Assembly: GCF_900447045.1 (NCBI RefSeq) | Contig: NZ_UAWH01000014.1 | Location: 202,501 to 266,500 of the forward strand | From: Clostridium paraputrificum | GTDB taxonomy: Bacteria; Bacillota; Clostridia; Clostridiales; Clostridiaceae | DNA: 64,000 bases | Reading direction: 5' to 3' | Shown here: positions 35,034 through 43,908 of the stretch, one piece after another | Position numbering within the stretch: the first letter of the stretch is position 1 | Layout: every line of letters begins with the position of its first letter | The notes under the pieces: generated by a model | Told to the model about the DNA's origin: nothing | The model's input: only the letters and a program-made list of their open reading frames with translations | Database searches by the model: none | Translations under genes and position numbers: made by a program

Positions 35034-36422
35034 TTAAAGTCCCCCTTTTATTTCTTTGATGAACTTAGCTAGTCTGTCTAATTGAATTTTTACTGACTTA
35101 GTAGAAGGTCCCCCAATCACTTGTCTTTCTTCCACACAAGTTAGCAAATCAATGGAATTATATATGTCCTCTTCAAAGATAGGAGAGAAGCTTTTTAGTT
35201 CATTTAATGATAGTTCATCAATTGCTTTGTTTTTATTTATACAGTAAATTACTATTTCACCCACTATTTCATGAGCATTTCTAAAAGCTATTCCATGCTT
35301 TACAAGGTAATCAGCAACATCTGTTGCATTTGTGAATCCGCCTGCAGCACCTTTTCTCATTACTTCCTTTTTAATCTTCATAGTATCTAACATTCCAGTA
35401 AAAGTTTTAAGAGAAAGAGTAACTGTATCTAAAGCATCAAATAAGGCTTCTTTATCCTCCTGCATATCTTTGTTGTATGCAAGAGGAATACCTTTCATTA
35501 CTGTTAATAATGTAATTAAGTCCCCATAAACTCTTCCAGTCTTACCACGAACTAATTCGGCAACATCTGGATTTTTCTTTTGTGGCATAATTGAACTACC
35601 AGTAGAGTAGCCATCATCAAGCTCTATAAAATTAAACTCATTTGTGCACCAAAGAATTATTTCTTCAGAAAATCTTGAAAGGTGCATCATTATAATTGAA
35701 AGAGCAGATAAAGTTTCTATTACATAATCTCTGTCTGACACAGAATCTAAGCTGTTCCATGTTACATCTGAAAATTCAAGTTCCTTAGCTACAAATTCTC
35801 TATCTATTGGATAGGTAGATGTAGCTAATGCACCGGAACCTAATGGCATTTGATCAGTTCTTTTATAAGTATCTTGAAGCCTACCAATATCACGCCTTAA
35901 CATTTCGCCATAAGCTAGTAGGTGATGAGCAAGAGTTATTGGCTGAGCTTTTTGCATATGAGTATATCCTGGCATTATGGTTTCTATATTTTCTGAAGCT
36001 TTTTTATGAATAACTTCTTCAAGTTCAATAATACAAGATACTATATTATCTAAAGCTTTCTTTAAATATAATCTTAAATCTAGGGTTACTTGATCATTTC
36101 TACTTCTGCCAGTGTGAAGCATTTTTCCACAAGCCCCTATATAATAGGTGAGAGTTCCTTCAACAAAACTGTGGATATCTTCAGAAGTAGGATCAACTTC
36201 AATAACTCCGTTATCTAGTCTTTTTAATATTTCATTTAATCCATCTTCAATTTTTTTACTTGATTTATTTGGTATGATTCCTTGTTTTCCTAGCATTTTT
36301 ACGTGAGCAAGGCTTCCTTCTATATCTTCTTTGTACAATCTAGAGTCAACATTTATTGAAGAATTAAAATCATTTACTAAAGTATCAGTTCCTTTTTTGA
36401 ACCTTCCACCCCAAAGTTTCAT
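35034..36422 (-). CDS. argH: Argininosuccinate lyase
   Basis: A 462-residue lyase that splits argininosuccinate to arginine and fumarate. The family signature [12 protein letters not shown] lies near residues 279-290, and the second conserved region [10 protein letters not shown] near 102-111. It begins immediately at the end of argG (no gap) and is the second gene of the operon. Confidence 0.97.
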   Translation of the reverse strand: MKLWGGRFKKGTDTLVNDFNSSINVDSRLYKEDIEGSLAHVKMLGKQGIIPNKSSKKIEDGLNEILKRLDNGVIEVDPTSEDIHSFVEGTLTYYIGACGKMLHTGRSRNDQVTLDLRLYLKKALDNIVSCIIELEEVIHKKASENIETIMPGYTHMQKAQPITLAHHLLAYGEMLRRDIGRLQDTYKRTDQMPLGSGALATSTYPIDREFVAKELEFSDVTWNSLDSVSDRDYVIETLSALSIIMMHLSRFSEEIILWCTNEFNFIELDDGYSTGSSIMPQKKNPDVAELVRGKTGRVYGDLITLLTVMKGIPLAYNKDMQEDKEALFDALDTVTLSLKTFTGMLDTMKIKKEVMRKGAAGGFTNATDVADYLVKHGIAFRNAHEIVGEIVIYCINKNKAIDELSLNELKSFSPIFEEDIYNSIDLLTCVEERQVIGGPSTKSVKIQLDRLAKFIKEIKGGL

Positions 36423-37649
36423 TTATTTTTCCTCACTTTTAATTTTTGCAGCCATTTTAGCTTGTACTGTAATTGGAAGACCAAATAAATTAATAAATCC
36501 AGCAGAATCTTTTTGATTATAAACTGCATCTTCACCAAATGTTGCATATTCTTCGCTATATAATGAATAAGGAGATGTCATACCTGCATTAACAATATTA
36601 CCTTTATATAGTTTAAGTTTTACTTCACCAGTTACTGTTTCTTGAGTTTTATCTACAAAAGCAGAAAGTGCTTCTCTTAGTGGAGTAAACCATTGTCCGT
36701 TATATACTATATCTGCAAACTTTAAAGCAATTTGTTCTTTATAATGAGAAGTTTCTTTATCTAAACATAATTCTTCTAAATCCTTATGGGCTTTATATAA
36801 AATAGATCCACCAGGAGTTTCATAAACACCTCTTGATTTCATACCAACAAGTCTGTTTTCTACCATATCAGTGATACCAATAGCATTTTCTCCACCAATT
36901 TTATTTAATTCTTCAATTAATTTAACACCACTAACTTTTTTCCCATTTAATGCAACTGCAACGCCTTTTTCAAATGTAAGAGTTATATAAGTTGGAACAT
37001 CAGGCGCTTGTTCAAGTGTTTTAGATAATTCAAGAATTTTTTCATAATTAGGTTCATTAGCTGGATCTTCAAGATCAAGCCCCTCATGGCTTAAATGCCA
37101 TAAGTTCATATCTTTACTATAGTTAGTTTCATAAGTGATTTTTATAGGAATTTCTCTTTTTAGAGCATATTCAATTTCTTCTTCTCTAGATTTTATATTC
37201 CATATTCTCCAAGGAGCTATTATTGGCATTTCTGGTGCAAAGGCTTTAACAGCAAGTTCGAATCTAACTTGGTCATTACCCTTTCCAGTACAACCATGAC
37301 ATATAGCATCTGCCCCCTCAGCTTTTGCTATTTCAACTAGTCTTTTACCTATTAGAGGTCTTGCAAAAGAAGTACCAAGTAGATATTTTCCTTCATAAAC
37401 TGCCCCAGCCTTTATTGTTGGAAATATATAATCATTTACGAATTCCTCTGTTAAGTCTTCTATATATATTTTTGAAGCACCTGTTTTAAGTGCTTTTTCT
37501 TCTAAACCTTCCAATTCTGATTTTTGCCCCACATTTCCTACAACTGCTATAACTTCACATCCATATGTTTCTTTCAACCATGGAATAATTATTGAAGTGT
37601 CTAGTCCTCCTGAATAAGCTAGTACAACCTTGTTAAATGTTTTTTTCAT
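36423..37649 (-). CDS. argG: Argininosuccinate synthase
   Basis: A 408-residue ATP-dependent ligase joining citrulline and aspartate. The PP-loop [18 protein letters not shown] is near the N-terminus, and [15 protein letters not shown] carries the aspartate/citrulline site. The start at 37649 follows GGGGGCTATTATTT; an upstream in-frame stretch of 21 codons is leader. It is the first gene of a seven-gene arg operon and has a recognisable promoter upstream. Confidence 0.97.
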   Translation of the reverse strand: MKKTFNKVVLAYSGGLDTSIIIPWLKETYGCEVIAVVGNVGQKSELEGLEEKALKTGASKIYIEDLTEEFVNDYIFPTIKAGAVYEGKYLLGTSFARPLIGKRLVEIAKAEGADAICHGCTGKGNDQVRFELAVKAFAPEMPIIAPWRIWNIKSREEEIEYALKREIPIKITYETNYSKDMNLWHLSHEGLDLEDPANEPNYEKILELSKTLEQAPDVPTYITLTFEKGVAVALNGKKVSGVKLIEELNKIGGENAIGITDMVENRLVGMKSRGVYETPGGSILYKAHKDLEELCLDKETSHYKEQIALKFADIVYNGQWFTPLREALSAFVDKTQETVTGEVKLKLYKGNIVNAGMTSPYSLYSEEYATFGEDAVYNQKDSAGFINLFGLPITVQAKMAAKIKSEEK

Positions 37650-37693
37650 AAATAATAGCCCCCTTAATTTATAATAATTTCTATATTTTACTA

Positions 37694-37748
37694 AGTGTTT
37701 ATAATTATACACTTATATATACTATTATGCAATATTTATTCAAGAAGA
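37694..37748 (-). promoter_or_regulatory. Promoter of the arg operon with candidate ARG-box operators
   Basis: On the minus strand TTGCAT (37727-37732), a 17-bp spacer, and TATAAT (37704-37709). Two AT-rich imperfect palindromes overlap it: AGTGTTTATAATTATACACT (37694-37713) covers the -10, and TGCAATATTTATTCA covers the -35. The second resembles the ArgR/AhrC box TGAATAATTATTCA. Repression by an ArgR-type protein is inferred. Confidence 0.6.
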
Positions 37749-37905
37749 TATTAAAAATATTCATTTTAAGTGCATAAATAATAAAAAACAATGCATAAAG
37801 CTAAAGTAAATGTTTACAAAAATAGTGTTTAAATAAACCTTTAAAATATAAAATAGGAATGTATAATATAATTAAATAAAAGTTACTACAAGGAAGGTGT
37901 TAATA

Positions 37906-38334
37906 ATGAAATATGAATTAACAATATATGAATTAGGTAAAGCATTAAAAAAGATAGAAGATAAATATAATTTATCAGTTATGATAAAAAAAGAGCTAAG
38001 TGGCGGATGGATGACTATAATGGGATCAGCTAAGATGGAAGTGTTACCTTGCATAGGTGGAGGATGCCATGGAAAGAACATAAATATTTTAGAGATAAGA
38101 GTAAGTTCTGACGAGAATTCTGGAAGCCTAGTTAAATTGACAGGTGCTAAGAATAAAAAGTTTAATGTAGATGTAGCTTCAGCTAGATATAAAGAGATAT
38201 CTACAAATTCTTTAACATTAGATCAAATTAAAGTTAATGAGAATGAAACTAAACTTAGAGTTGATGAAGATATTATATTTACAATTAAGTGTAGAGCAGA
38301 AAATATTGATAAAATAATTAAATCTGCTTTATAG
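37906..38334 (+). CDS. Uncharacterised small protein
   Basis: A 142-residue protein that I do not recognise. It is predicted soluble, with a short Gly/Cys patch LPCIGGGCHG near residues 55-64 that could bind metal, and mixed alpha/beta character elsewhere. There is no signal peptide. The ATG at 37906 follows AAGGAAGGTG; a GTG 9 nt earlier is within that site. It is a single gene with its own terminator, divergent from the arg operon, though no functional link is evident. Confidence 0.72.
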   Translation: MKYELTIYELGKALKKIEDKYNLSVMIKKELSGGWMTIMGSAKMEVLPCIGGGCHGKNINILEIRVSSDENSGSLVKLTGAKNKKFNVDVASARYKEISTNSLTLDQIKVNENETKLRVDEDIIFTIKCRAENIDKIIKSAL

Positions 38335-38335
38335 G

Positions 38336-38374
38336 AAAAAAGGTATGATGGTAAAAATCACATCATACCTTTTT
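38336..38374 (+). terminator. Rho-independent terminator
   Basis: The stem AAAAAGGTATGATG/CATCATACCTTTTT with a 10-nt loop, directly after the stop codon of the small protein. Confidence 0.9.
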
Positions 38375-38420
38375 ATTTTATTTAGTAAGTGGTAAAATAT
38401 TGAAAAGGAGATTAGTGATT

Positions 38421-38945
38421 ATGAGCGATAAGGTAAAAGAGAAAAGTAATTTTTTTAAAGATTGGATTATGCCAATTATTGTAGCTATTATAATATGTTT
38501 TTTTATAACTAAATATCTATTATTTTGTTCAGTAATAAGTTCTGGCTCTATGATGCCTACACTAAATAAGAATGATAGAGTCTTAGTTACTAGAGTATAC
38601 AATACTGATAAGATAAGAGATGGAGATATAATTGTTTTCTCAAGAGAAGATGAGGAAGATCCAGTGGTTAAAAGAGTAATTGGTGTTGGCGGAGATAAAA
38701 TTTCTATAAAGAATGGTGATGTTTATAGGAATGGAGAGTTAATTGATGAACCTTATGTGGAATATAAAGATGATTATACAGGAGATTTTGAAGTTCCTAA
38801 AGATAAATTTTTCTTTCTTGGAGATAATAGAAACAATTCAAAAGATTCAACTGTTTGGGATTATCCGTATATAGATAAGGATGATATTATAGGAAAAATG
38901 CAAATAAAGCTATATCCATTTAAAGATTTTGGAAGTGTTAAATAA
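38421..38945 (+). CDS. lepB: Signal peptidase I
   Basis: A 174-residue type I signal peptidase that removes signal peptides from exported proteins. A single N-terminal helix (about 15-40) anchors it. The nucleophile Ser lies in ISSGSMMPTL, the general-base Lys in VVKRVIGVGGD, and the box E motif GDNRNNSKDSTVWD near the end. The ATG at 38421 follows AAAAGGAGAT. It is a single gene, not linked to substrates here. Confidence 0.95.
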   Translation: MSDKVKEKSNFFKDWIMPIIVAIIICFFITKYLLFCSVISSGSMMPTLNKNDRVLVTRVYNTDKIRDGDIIVFSREDEEDPVVKRVIGVGGDKISIKNGDVYRNGELIDEPYVEYKDDYTGDFEVPKDKFFFLGDNRNNSKDSTVWDYPYIDKDDIIGKMQIKLYPFKDFGSVK

Positions 38946-39015
38946 GTAGTAAAAAGAATAATAAAGCTTAAGTAAACAAATACTATTTCTGTTAATAAAA
39001 ATTAGGAGGGATAGT

Positions 39016-39327
39016 ATGACAAAATTAAATTGTTGTGTTGAATCATGTGCTTTTAACAAAAGTGAATGTTGTTGTCTTAATAACATAGAAGTAGGGGGGC
39101 ATAAAGCTGAAGCACCTACTAATACATGTTGCCAAAGCTTTGAAGAAAAATCAGAAGCTTTTACAAATGATGCAATGGAACCTGAAATGCATTTAGAAGT
39201 TGCATGTGAAGCTAAGAATTGCGTATATAATAGTCAAGGAATGTGTGATGCTGAACATATAGATATAGCAGGAATTTCTGCAAGTGCTATTGGAGAAACA
39301 CTTTGTGCAACATTTCATTGTGAATAA
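39016..39327 (+). CDS. DUF1540 protein with two Cys-rich repeats
   Basis: A 103-residue protein made of two DUF1540 units. The first is CCVESCAFNKSECCCLNNIE and ends TCC; the second is CEAKNCVYNSQGMCDAEHID and ends CATFHC. Each unit has the C-x4-C-x7-C spacing typical of a small metal-binding fold. Its function is unknown; this type of protein is common in spore-forming clostridia. A TTAGGAGG ribosome binding site supports the start. Confidence 0.88.
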   Translation: MTKLNCCVESCAFNKSECCCLNNIEVGGHKAEAPTNTCCQSFEEKSEAFTNDAMEPEMHLEVACEAKNCVYNSQGMCDAEHIDIAGISASAIGETLCATFHCE

Positions 39328-39328
39328 T

Positions 39329-39367
39329 AAAAAGAAGCTATCTTACAAAATTAGATAGCTTCTTTTT
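39329..39367 (+). terminator. Rho-independent terminator
   Basis: The stem AAAAAGAAGCTATCT/AGATAGCTTCTTTTT with a 9-nt loop, immediately after the DUF1540 gene. Confidence 0.92.
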
Positions 39368-39384
39368 ATTATTTAAGAAAGCAT

Positions 39385-39506
39385 AGAAATTTAATTGTCT
39401 GTAAATAAAAGGAGTTATTACGATTTCATAACCTTAAGTAAGAAGGGGATAGATATTTTGGAGCTTGCGACGGAACAAGCAAAATAAATATCCATCCCAT
39501 TTTTTT
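39385..39506 (+). repeat. Dispersed intergenic repeat, copy R4 (internally deleted)
   Basis: It has the lead-in AGAAATTTAATTGTCTGTAA plus AAAAGGAGTTATTA, similar to copy R2. The arm GGGGATAGATATTTT joins directly to GGAGCTTGCGACGGAACAAG, so about 15 nt of the core (GTTTCCATGTGACTT in other copies) are missing. The 3' arm AAATAAATATCCATCCC pairs with the 5' arm and is followed by seven T. It follows the DUF1540 terminator. Confidence 0.72.
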
Positions 39507-39507
39507 A

Positions 39508-39888
39508 TTAAAATATATTTTGTATATTAGGAATATTAATATCTATAATATTTTCAGCTAAATTTTCCACAATTTCATTTGAGACTAAGCTTTCAGTTAT
39601 ATCTTGAGATTTTATGTAAGTACATAATCTTGTAGCTTCACTTAGAATATTGTCTACCTCGCAATGATTAACATATACAGCAGCTATCTTCTTACTTTCT
39701 TCTATTTCTTCAATGACATTTAATGCAGTAAGATATGCAGTATCCCAGTCCTTATTTTCTATGCACACTCTTATTTCATCATTAGATTCTATAATATCAT
39801 AACATAATTCATTTAAGGAATTATTAGCATAAAATACAAAGCCGAATAAACCTAAGAAAGCAATAACAGATATTATTGTATTTCGCAT
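39508..39888 (-). CDS. DUF4363-type membrane-anchored protein
   Basis: A 126-residue protein with one N-terminal helix (TIISVIAFLGLFGFVFYA) and an external helical domain of acidic character. The family is small, of unknown function, and typically sits beside DUF421 genes, as here. Its start overlaps the 3' end of the DUF421 gene by 16 nt, so the two are translationally coupled. Confidence 0.82.
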   Translation of the reverse strand: MRNTIISVIAFLGLFGFVFYANNSLNELCYDIIESNDEIRVCIENKDWDTAYLTALNVIEEIEESKKIAAVYVNHCEVDNILSEATRLCTYIKSQDITESLVSNEIVENLAENIIDINIPNIQNIF

Positions 39889-40631
39889 TTACTACACTCC
39901 TTTTCATAATCATCATATAGTTGATATTGAAATTTCCCCTTTGTATCATATAGGGCTAGTAGAACATCTTTAATTGAATGAATGTTATGATTTCTAAGCA
40001 CTTTTTTTACCCATTCTTCATCTTTCCCCAATGTAGTAAGGGCGTTTTTATTTACCTTACCATCCATAACTAATATTTTAGGTAACATTGGTTCTTGATT
40101 TGATGAAGAACTACTGCTATCTTTTTTTGCAGGCGTTGATACAGAAGCATCACTATCACTTTTTTGAGTGCCACCACCGCTAGATGATTGGCTAGTAGGT
40201 AATATAGAAAGTTGACCGTTATTTTCTAATATAGCGTATTGAATTTCATTTAAATCAAAGTATCCTGATAAACGAATTTCTTCCATTAGTTCATCAATAT
40301 TAATTTGCTGCTTTTTAATACCTAAAAAATTAATCTTACCTTTAAATATAAGTATTGTTGGTTCACCATCTATTATCTTTCTAGCAAATTGGCTTTTTAG
40401 CTGAAGTTGAGATAATAAAGTTTTCATAAGTAGTAATGTAATTATTGGAATTATTCCAAGAAGTAAAGGGAATTTAGTATCCTGCATTGGAAGAGCAGCT
40501 AAATCTGAAATCATAATAGTAATAACAAATTCATAAGGTTGAAGTTCTCCAATTTGTCTTTTGCCCATAAGCCTCATCACAATTACTACTAGTGAATAAA
40601 GAATTGCGGTTCTTATAAATACTATGAACAT
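39873..40631 (-). CDS. DUF421 (YetF/YcaP-type) membrane protein with low-complexity insert
   Basis: About 252 residues. Three hydrophobic helices in the first 85 residues include the conserved MRLMGKRQIGELQPYEFVI segment. A cytoplasmic domain follows with DGEPTILIFKGKI. Between the two halves of that domain lies a Ser/Gly/Asp-rich insert of about 40 residues (roughly 148-190). In Bacillus, YetF-type proteins are linked to membrane and spore functions. The ATG at 40631 follows GAGAGGTG; an upstream GTG lies in the site. Confidence 0.85.
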   Translation of the reverse strand: MFIVFIRTAILYSLVVIVMRLMGKRQIGELQPYEFVITIMISDLAALPMQDTKFPLLLGIIPIITLLLMKTLLSQLQLKSQFARKIIDGEPTILIFKGKINFLGIKKQQINIDELMEEIRLSGYFDLNEIQYAILENNGQLSILPTSQSSSGGGTQKSDSDASVSTPAKKDSSSSSSNQEPMLPKILVMDGKVNKNALTTLGKDEEWVKKVLRNHNIHSIKDVLLALYDTKGKFQYQLYDDYEKECSKCEIQ

Positions 40632-40698
40632 AATAAACACCTCTCGCACATACTATTTGTAAAAACAATATTAAATATTCACGAAAATAATGACTTTT

Positions 40699-40726
40699 TT
40701 GAACAATATGTAGAGAGGTGTATAAT
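40699..40726 (+). promoter_or_regulatory. Promoter of the nucleoside kinase gene
   Basis: TTGAAC (40699-40704), a 16-bp spacer, and TATAAT (40721-40726), 47 bp before the start codon. Confidence 0.65.
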
Positions 40727-40773
40727 AATACTAATGAAAAAATCAAAGGATTTGTAAGAAGGGAGAGAATTAT

Positions 40774-42423
40774 ATGAATTACTTAAATCTTACTATTGGG
40801 AATAAAAAAATTAAGGTGAAAAAAGGTACTACTTTTAAAGATGTTGTAAAAGAATATGCTATAGATAGCTTAGTAGTTTTATGTGAGTTAAATGGAGATT
40901 ATTATGAATTAGCTATGGAAATACCAGCTGATGGAGATATAAAGTTAATTGATGCAAATAGTGAAATAGGATGGAAGATATATTCAAGAACTCTTCAATA
41001 TATCTTTATAAAGGCTACTCTAGATATTTTTAAAGATGCAATTATTAAAATAGAGCATTCTATTTCAAAAGGAACATTTGGTGAGATTTATAAAACTCAA
41101 CCTTTAAATAAAGAAGATATAAATAAAATAAGAAAACATATGGAAGATTTAATTGAGAGAGATATTCCAATAAATAAAGTTCAAGTATCTAAGGAAGAAG
41201 CAATAAAGATATTTGAAGACTATGGAATGATGGATAAGGTTAAATTATTAAAGCAAGTTGATTTAAAGACGGTTAAGTTATATGAATTAGATGGAAGATA
41301 TGATTATTTTTACGGACAAATGGCATATTCAACTGGAATAATAAAGGCCTTTGACCTTATACCATATGCTCATGGTTTTGTTTTAAGAAATCCTACAGAA
41401 GAGGATGTTACAGTATTACCTGAGTTTAAGGAGCAAAAGTCATTAGCTAATATTTTTTATGAGACAGAAAGATGGTTGGATATACTTGGAGTAGGGGAAG
41501 TTGGAAGTCTAAATGAAAAGATTATAAGTAAAGGACTTACCAATTTAATTTTAGTTTCTGAAGCACTACATGAAAAGAAAATAGCTTATTTAGCAGATAG
41601 TATTTCAGCAAAGAAGAATGTAAAGGTAGTTTTAATTGCTGGCCCATCTTCTTCTGGAAAAACTACTTTTGCGAATAGGCTTGGAATACAACTAAGAGTT
41701 AATGGGCTAAATCCAATACCAATATCTTTAGATGATTATTTTGTAGATAGAGTTCATACTCCAAGGGATGAAAACGGAGAATATGATTTTGAATCAATTG
41801 AATCTATTGACTTAAAGTTGTTTAATAAAAATCTAAAATATCTTTTAGATGGTAAGGAAGTAGAGATCCCAAGTTATAATTTTAAGACAGGAAGTCGTGA
41901 ATGGAATGGTCATAAACTAAAATTACCTGGAAATGGTGTAATTATCGTTGAAGGAATTCATGGATTAAATCCATCATTAACAGATGCTATAGAAGATGAT
42001 AAAAAATATAAAATATATATATCTGCCTTAACTCAATTAAATCTTGATAACCATAATAGAATTGCAACAACAGATGTAAGAAAAGTTAGAAGAATAGTTA
42101 GAGACTATTTATCAAGAGGTTATGGAGCAGAAGAAACTTTAATGATGTGGCCTTCAATTAAAAGAGGAGAAAGAAAAAACATTTTTGTATATCAAGAGGA
42201 AGCTGATGCAATGTTTAACTCAACATTAGTATATGAATTATGTGTATTAAAACCATATGCTATAAAAGAACTTGAGAAAATAAAGCCAGGTAGTCCGGTG
42301 TATAATGAAGCTGTGAGGTTAAGATCATTTTTAAACTTCTTTAAAGAAATTGAATTCAGTGATGTGCCAGAGAATTCCATCTTAAGAGAATTCATTGGAG
42401 GAAGTTGTTTTTATAAATATTGA
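40774..42423 (+). CDS. Uridine-kinase-like nucleoside kinase with TGS and tRNA-synthetase-like N-terminus
   Basis: A 549-residue protein. The N-terminal TGS-like domain (about 1-65) and a region resembling the second additional domain of threonyl-tRNA synthetase precede a uridine-kinase-like P-loop domain (about 285-500) with Walker A IAGPSSSGKTTFANR and the SLDDYFVDR acid motif. The domain order is well known in Firmicutes and Thermotogae, but the substrate is not settled. It is a single gene with the ribosome binding site AAGGGAGAG and its own promoter and terminator. Confidence 0.9.
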   Translation: MNYLNLTIGNKKIKVKKGTTFKDVVKEYAIDSLVVLCELNGDYYELAMEIPADGDIKLIDANSEIGWKIYSRTLQYIFIKATLDIFKDAIIKIEHSISKGTFGEIYKTQPLNKEDINKIRKHMEDLIERDIPINKVQVSKEEAIKIFEDYGMMDKVKLLKQVDLKTVKLYELDGRYDYFYGQMAYSTGIIKAFDLIPYAHGFVLRNPTEEDVTVLPEFKEQKSLANIFYETERWLDILGVGEVGSLNEKIISKGLTNLILVSEALHEKKIAYLADSISAKKNVKVVLIAGPSSSGKTTFANRLGIQLRVNGLNPIPISLDDYFVDRVHTPRDENGEYDFESIESIDLKLFNKNLKYLLDGKEVEIPSYNFKTGSREWNGHKLKLPGNGVIIVEGIHGLNPSLTDAIEDDKKYKIYISALTQLNLDNHNRIATTDVRKVRRIVRDYLSRGYGAEETLMMWPSIKRGERKNIFVYQEEADAMFNSTLVYELCVLKPYAIKELEKIKPGSPVYNEAVRLRSFLNFFKEIEFSDVPENSILREFIGGSCFYKY

Positions 42424-42452
42424 AGAGAGGTTGCTAAGTAACTTCTCTTTTT
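42423..42452 (+). terminator. Rho-independent terminator after the nucleoside kinase gene
   Basis: AGAGAGGTT pairs with AACTTCTCT (one mismatch) around a 7-nt loop, followed by TTTTT, overlapping the stop codon. Confidence 0.8.
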
Positions 42453-42464
42453 AAATAGCTTAAT

Positions 42465-42500
42465 CTTAATAATAAAAATAATATTATTTTTATTATTAAG
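42465..42500. repeat. Perfect 36-bp AT-rich palindrome
   Basis: It starts CTTAATAATAAAAATAAT and is followed directly by its exact complement. The 18-bp arms have no loop. It lies between two terminators of convergent genes and has no T-tract of its own. Confidence 0.8.
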
Positions 42501-42569
42501 AAAAGAAATTTTCTTATAATAATTCCCCAAAATATATATTTATATAAATATGTAAATATACAACAATAA

Positions 42570-42600
42570 AAAAGAGAATCCTTGCTATAGATTCTCTTTT
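42570..42600 (-). terminator. Rho-independent terminator of the minus-strand membrane protein gene
   Basis: The perfect stem AAAAGAGAATC/GATTCTCTTTT with a 9-nt loop, 19 nt past the stop codon of the minus-strand gene; T-rich in that direction (TTTTTTATTG). Confidence 0.85.
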
Positions 42601-42618
42601 ATCAGTATTAATATTAAA

Positions 42619-43098
42619 CTATCTACTTAACTTTTTAACTGCAACATTTTTATTTTCTAATTTCTCTATTAGATAATCAATATCTCCAGCTTTAAGAATA
42701 TAAGATAACTTTTTCGCTTTATCATTAAATTCAAAGGAGATAATTTTTTGGGGAGAACCTTTGTCCCATTTAACAGTTACGCACCTTATGCTCTCATATT
42801 TAAATTTATTATTAAATAGAACCATGCTATCTCTAGAAAACATTACTAGATTAAAGACAAAAGAAACAAAAAGCAAAACAAAAAATAAAATTATTCCTAT
42901 AGTTGTAGTTTCAACAACAGACATATATAAAAGTAGTAAAGCAGCACAGAAAAAGTTCATTTTATCTTTGAAAAATATTTTAAGATGTAACTCTCTTTGA
43001 TTTCCATAAAAATCACATATGTTTAATAAGAAATATAAAGCAAATAATATTCCTAGGAAGATTGCAAAACCAAAAATTATATTAAGAATAATGTTCAT
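42619..43098 (-). CDS. Uncharacterised membrane protein
   Basis: About 159 residues. One N-terminal helix (about 2-28) is followed by a short loop and a hairpin of two helices (about 48-85). The last 60 residues form a cytoplasmic domain with YESIRCVTVKWDKGSPQKIISF. I recognise no family; the pattern of hydrophobic pair plus small beta domain resembles PH-like or YcxB-like membrane proteins, which is a guess. The start at 43098 follows AAAGGGA; 19 upstream in-frame codons are leader. Confidence 0.7.
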   Translation of the reverse strand: MNIILNIIFGFAIFLGILFALYFLLNICDFYGNQRELHLKIFFKDKMNFFCAALLLLYMSVVETTTIGIILFFVLLFVSFVFNLVMFSRDSMVLFNNKFKYESIRCVTVKWDKGSPQKIISFEFNDKAKKLSYILKAGDIDYLIEKLENKNVAVKKLSR

Positions 43099-43227
43099 AA
43101 AAAAATCCCTTTCATTGTTGTGGGGGGAATAAATTCCATAAATTAAGTATAGCAAAATAAAGATTGATAATACAGATAAAATTACTTAAACTAAAAGTAA
43201 AATAACTAATGATTAAGGAGAGGTTTT

Positions 43228-43908
43228 ATGAAGAGCGTAGGCGTTTTTGATATTTTAGGTCCTATAATGGTTGGTCCATCAAGTTCTCACACTGCAGGAG
43301 CTGCAAGACTTGGAAAAGTAGCAAGATCTGTAGCTAATGGTCCCTTAAAAAGCGTAAAGTTTTTATTGCATGGTTCTTTTGGGAAAACCTATAAGGGACA
43401 TGGAACAGATAGAGCATTAGTTGCTGGAATACTTGGAATGGAGCCTAGTGATATAAGATTAAGAGAGTCTCTAGAAATTGCTAAGAGAGAAGGGTTAGAA
43501 TTTGAATTTATAGAAACAGATTTAGGAGATGCTCACCCAAATACTGTTAAGTTTATTATGGAAACTAAGAAAGGAAATTACTGTGAAGTTATAGGTTCTT
43601 CCATTGGTGGAGGAAGTATACAGATAACAGAAGTAAATGGCAATAAGGTGGAATTTACTGGAGATTATCCAACATTAATAATATCTCACCAAGATGTACC
43701 TGGAGCAGTTTCTAATGTTACCTCGATACTTTATAAAGAACACATAAATATTGCTTTTATGAAGGTTTTTAGAAAGCAAAGAGGTAAGGGTGCTACAATG
43801 GTATTTGAAGTAGATAATAGATTAAACGATGATGTAATAGATGAAATTAAAGGGATAGATTCTATAAGTAGAGTTATTAGAATAAATCCAGTTAAGGAGG
43901 AGGAATAA
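43228..43908 (+). CDS. sdaAB: L-serine dehydratase, beta subunit
   Basis: A 226-residue subunit of the iron-sulfur L-serine deaminase. The N-terminal part has the VGPSSSHTAGA serine-binding motif near residues 15-25, and the C-terminal 75 residues form an ACT domain (LIISHQDVPGAVSNVTSIL). The enzyme converts serine to pyruvate and ammonia. It overlaps the alpha-subunit gene by one base at the stop/start (TAATG), so the two are coupled. Ribosome binding site AAGGAGAGG. Confidence 0.96.
   Translation: MKSVGVFDILGPIMVGPSSSHTAGAARLGKVARSVANGPLKSVKFLLHGSFGKTYKGHGTDRALVAGILGMEPSDIRLRESLEIAKREGLEFEFIETDLGDAHPNTVKFIMETKKGNYCEVIGSSIGGGSIQITEVNGNKVEFTGDYPTLIISHQDVPGAVSNVTSILYKEHINIAFMKVFRKQRGKGATMVFEVDNRLNDDVIDEIKGIDSISRVIRINPVKEEE

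Noticed and set aside
42481-42560. A replication origin or A+T-rich origin-like region near the 36-bp palindrome
   Set aside because: No DnaA-box cluster is visible and the gene neighbours are not those of an origin.
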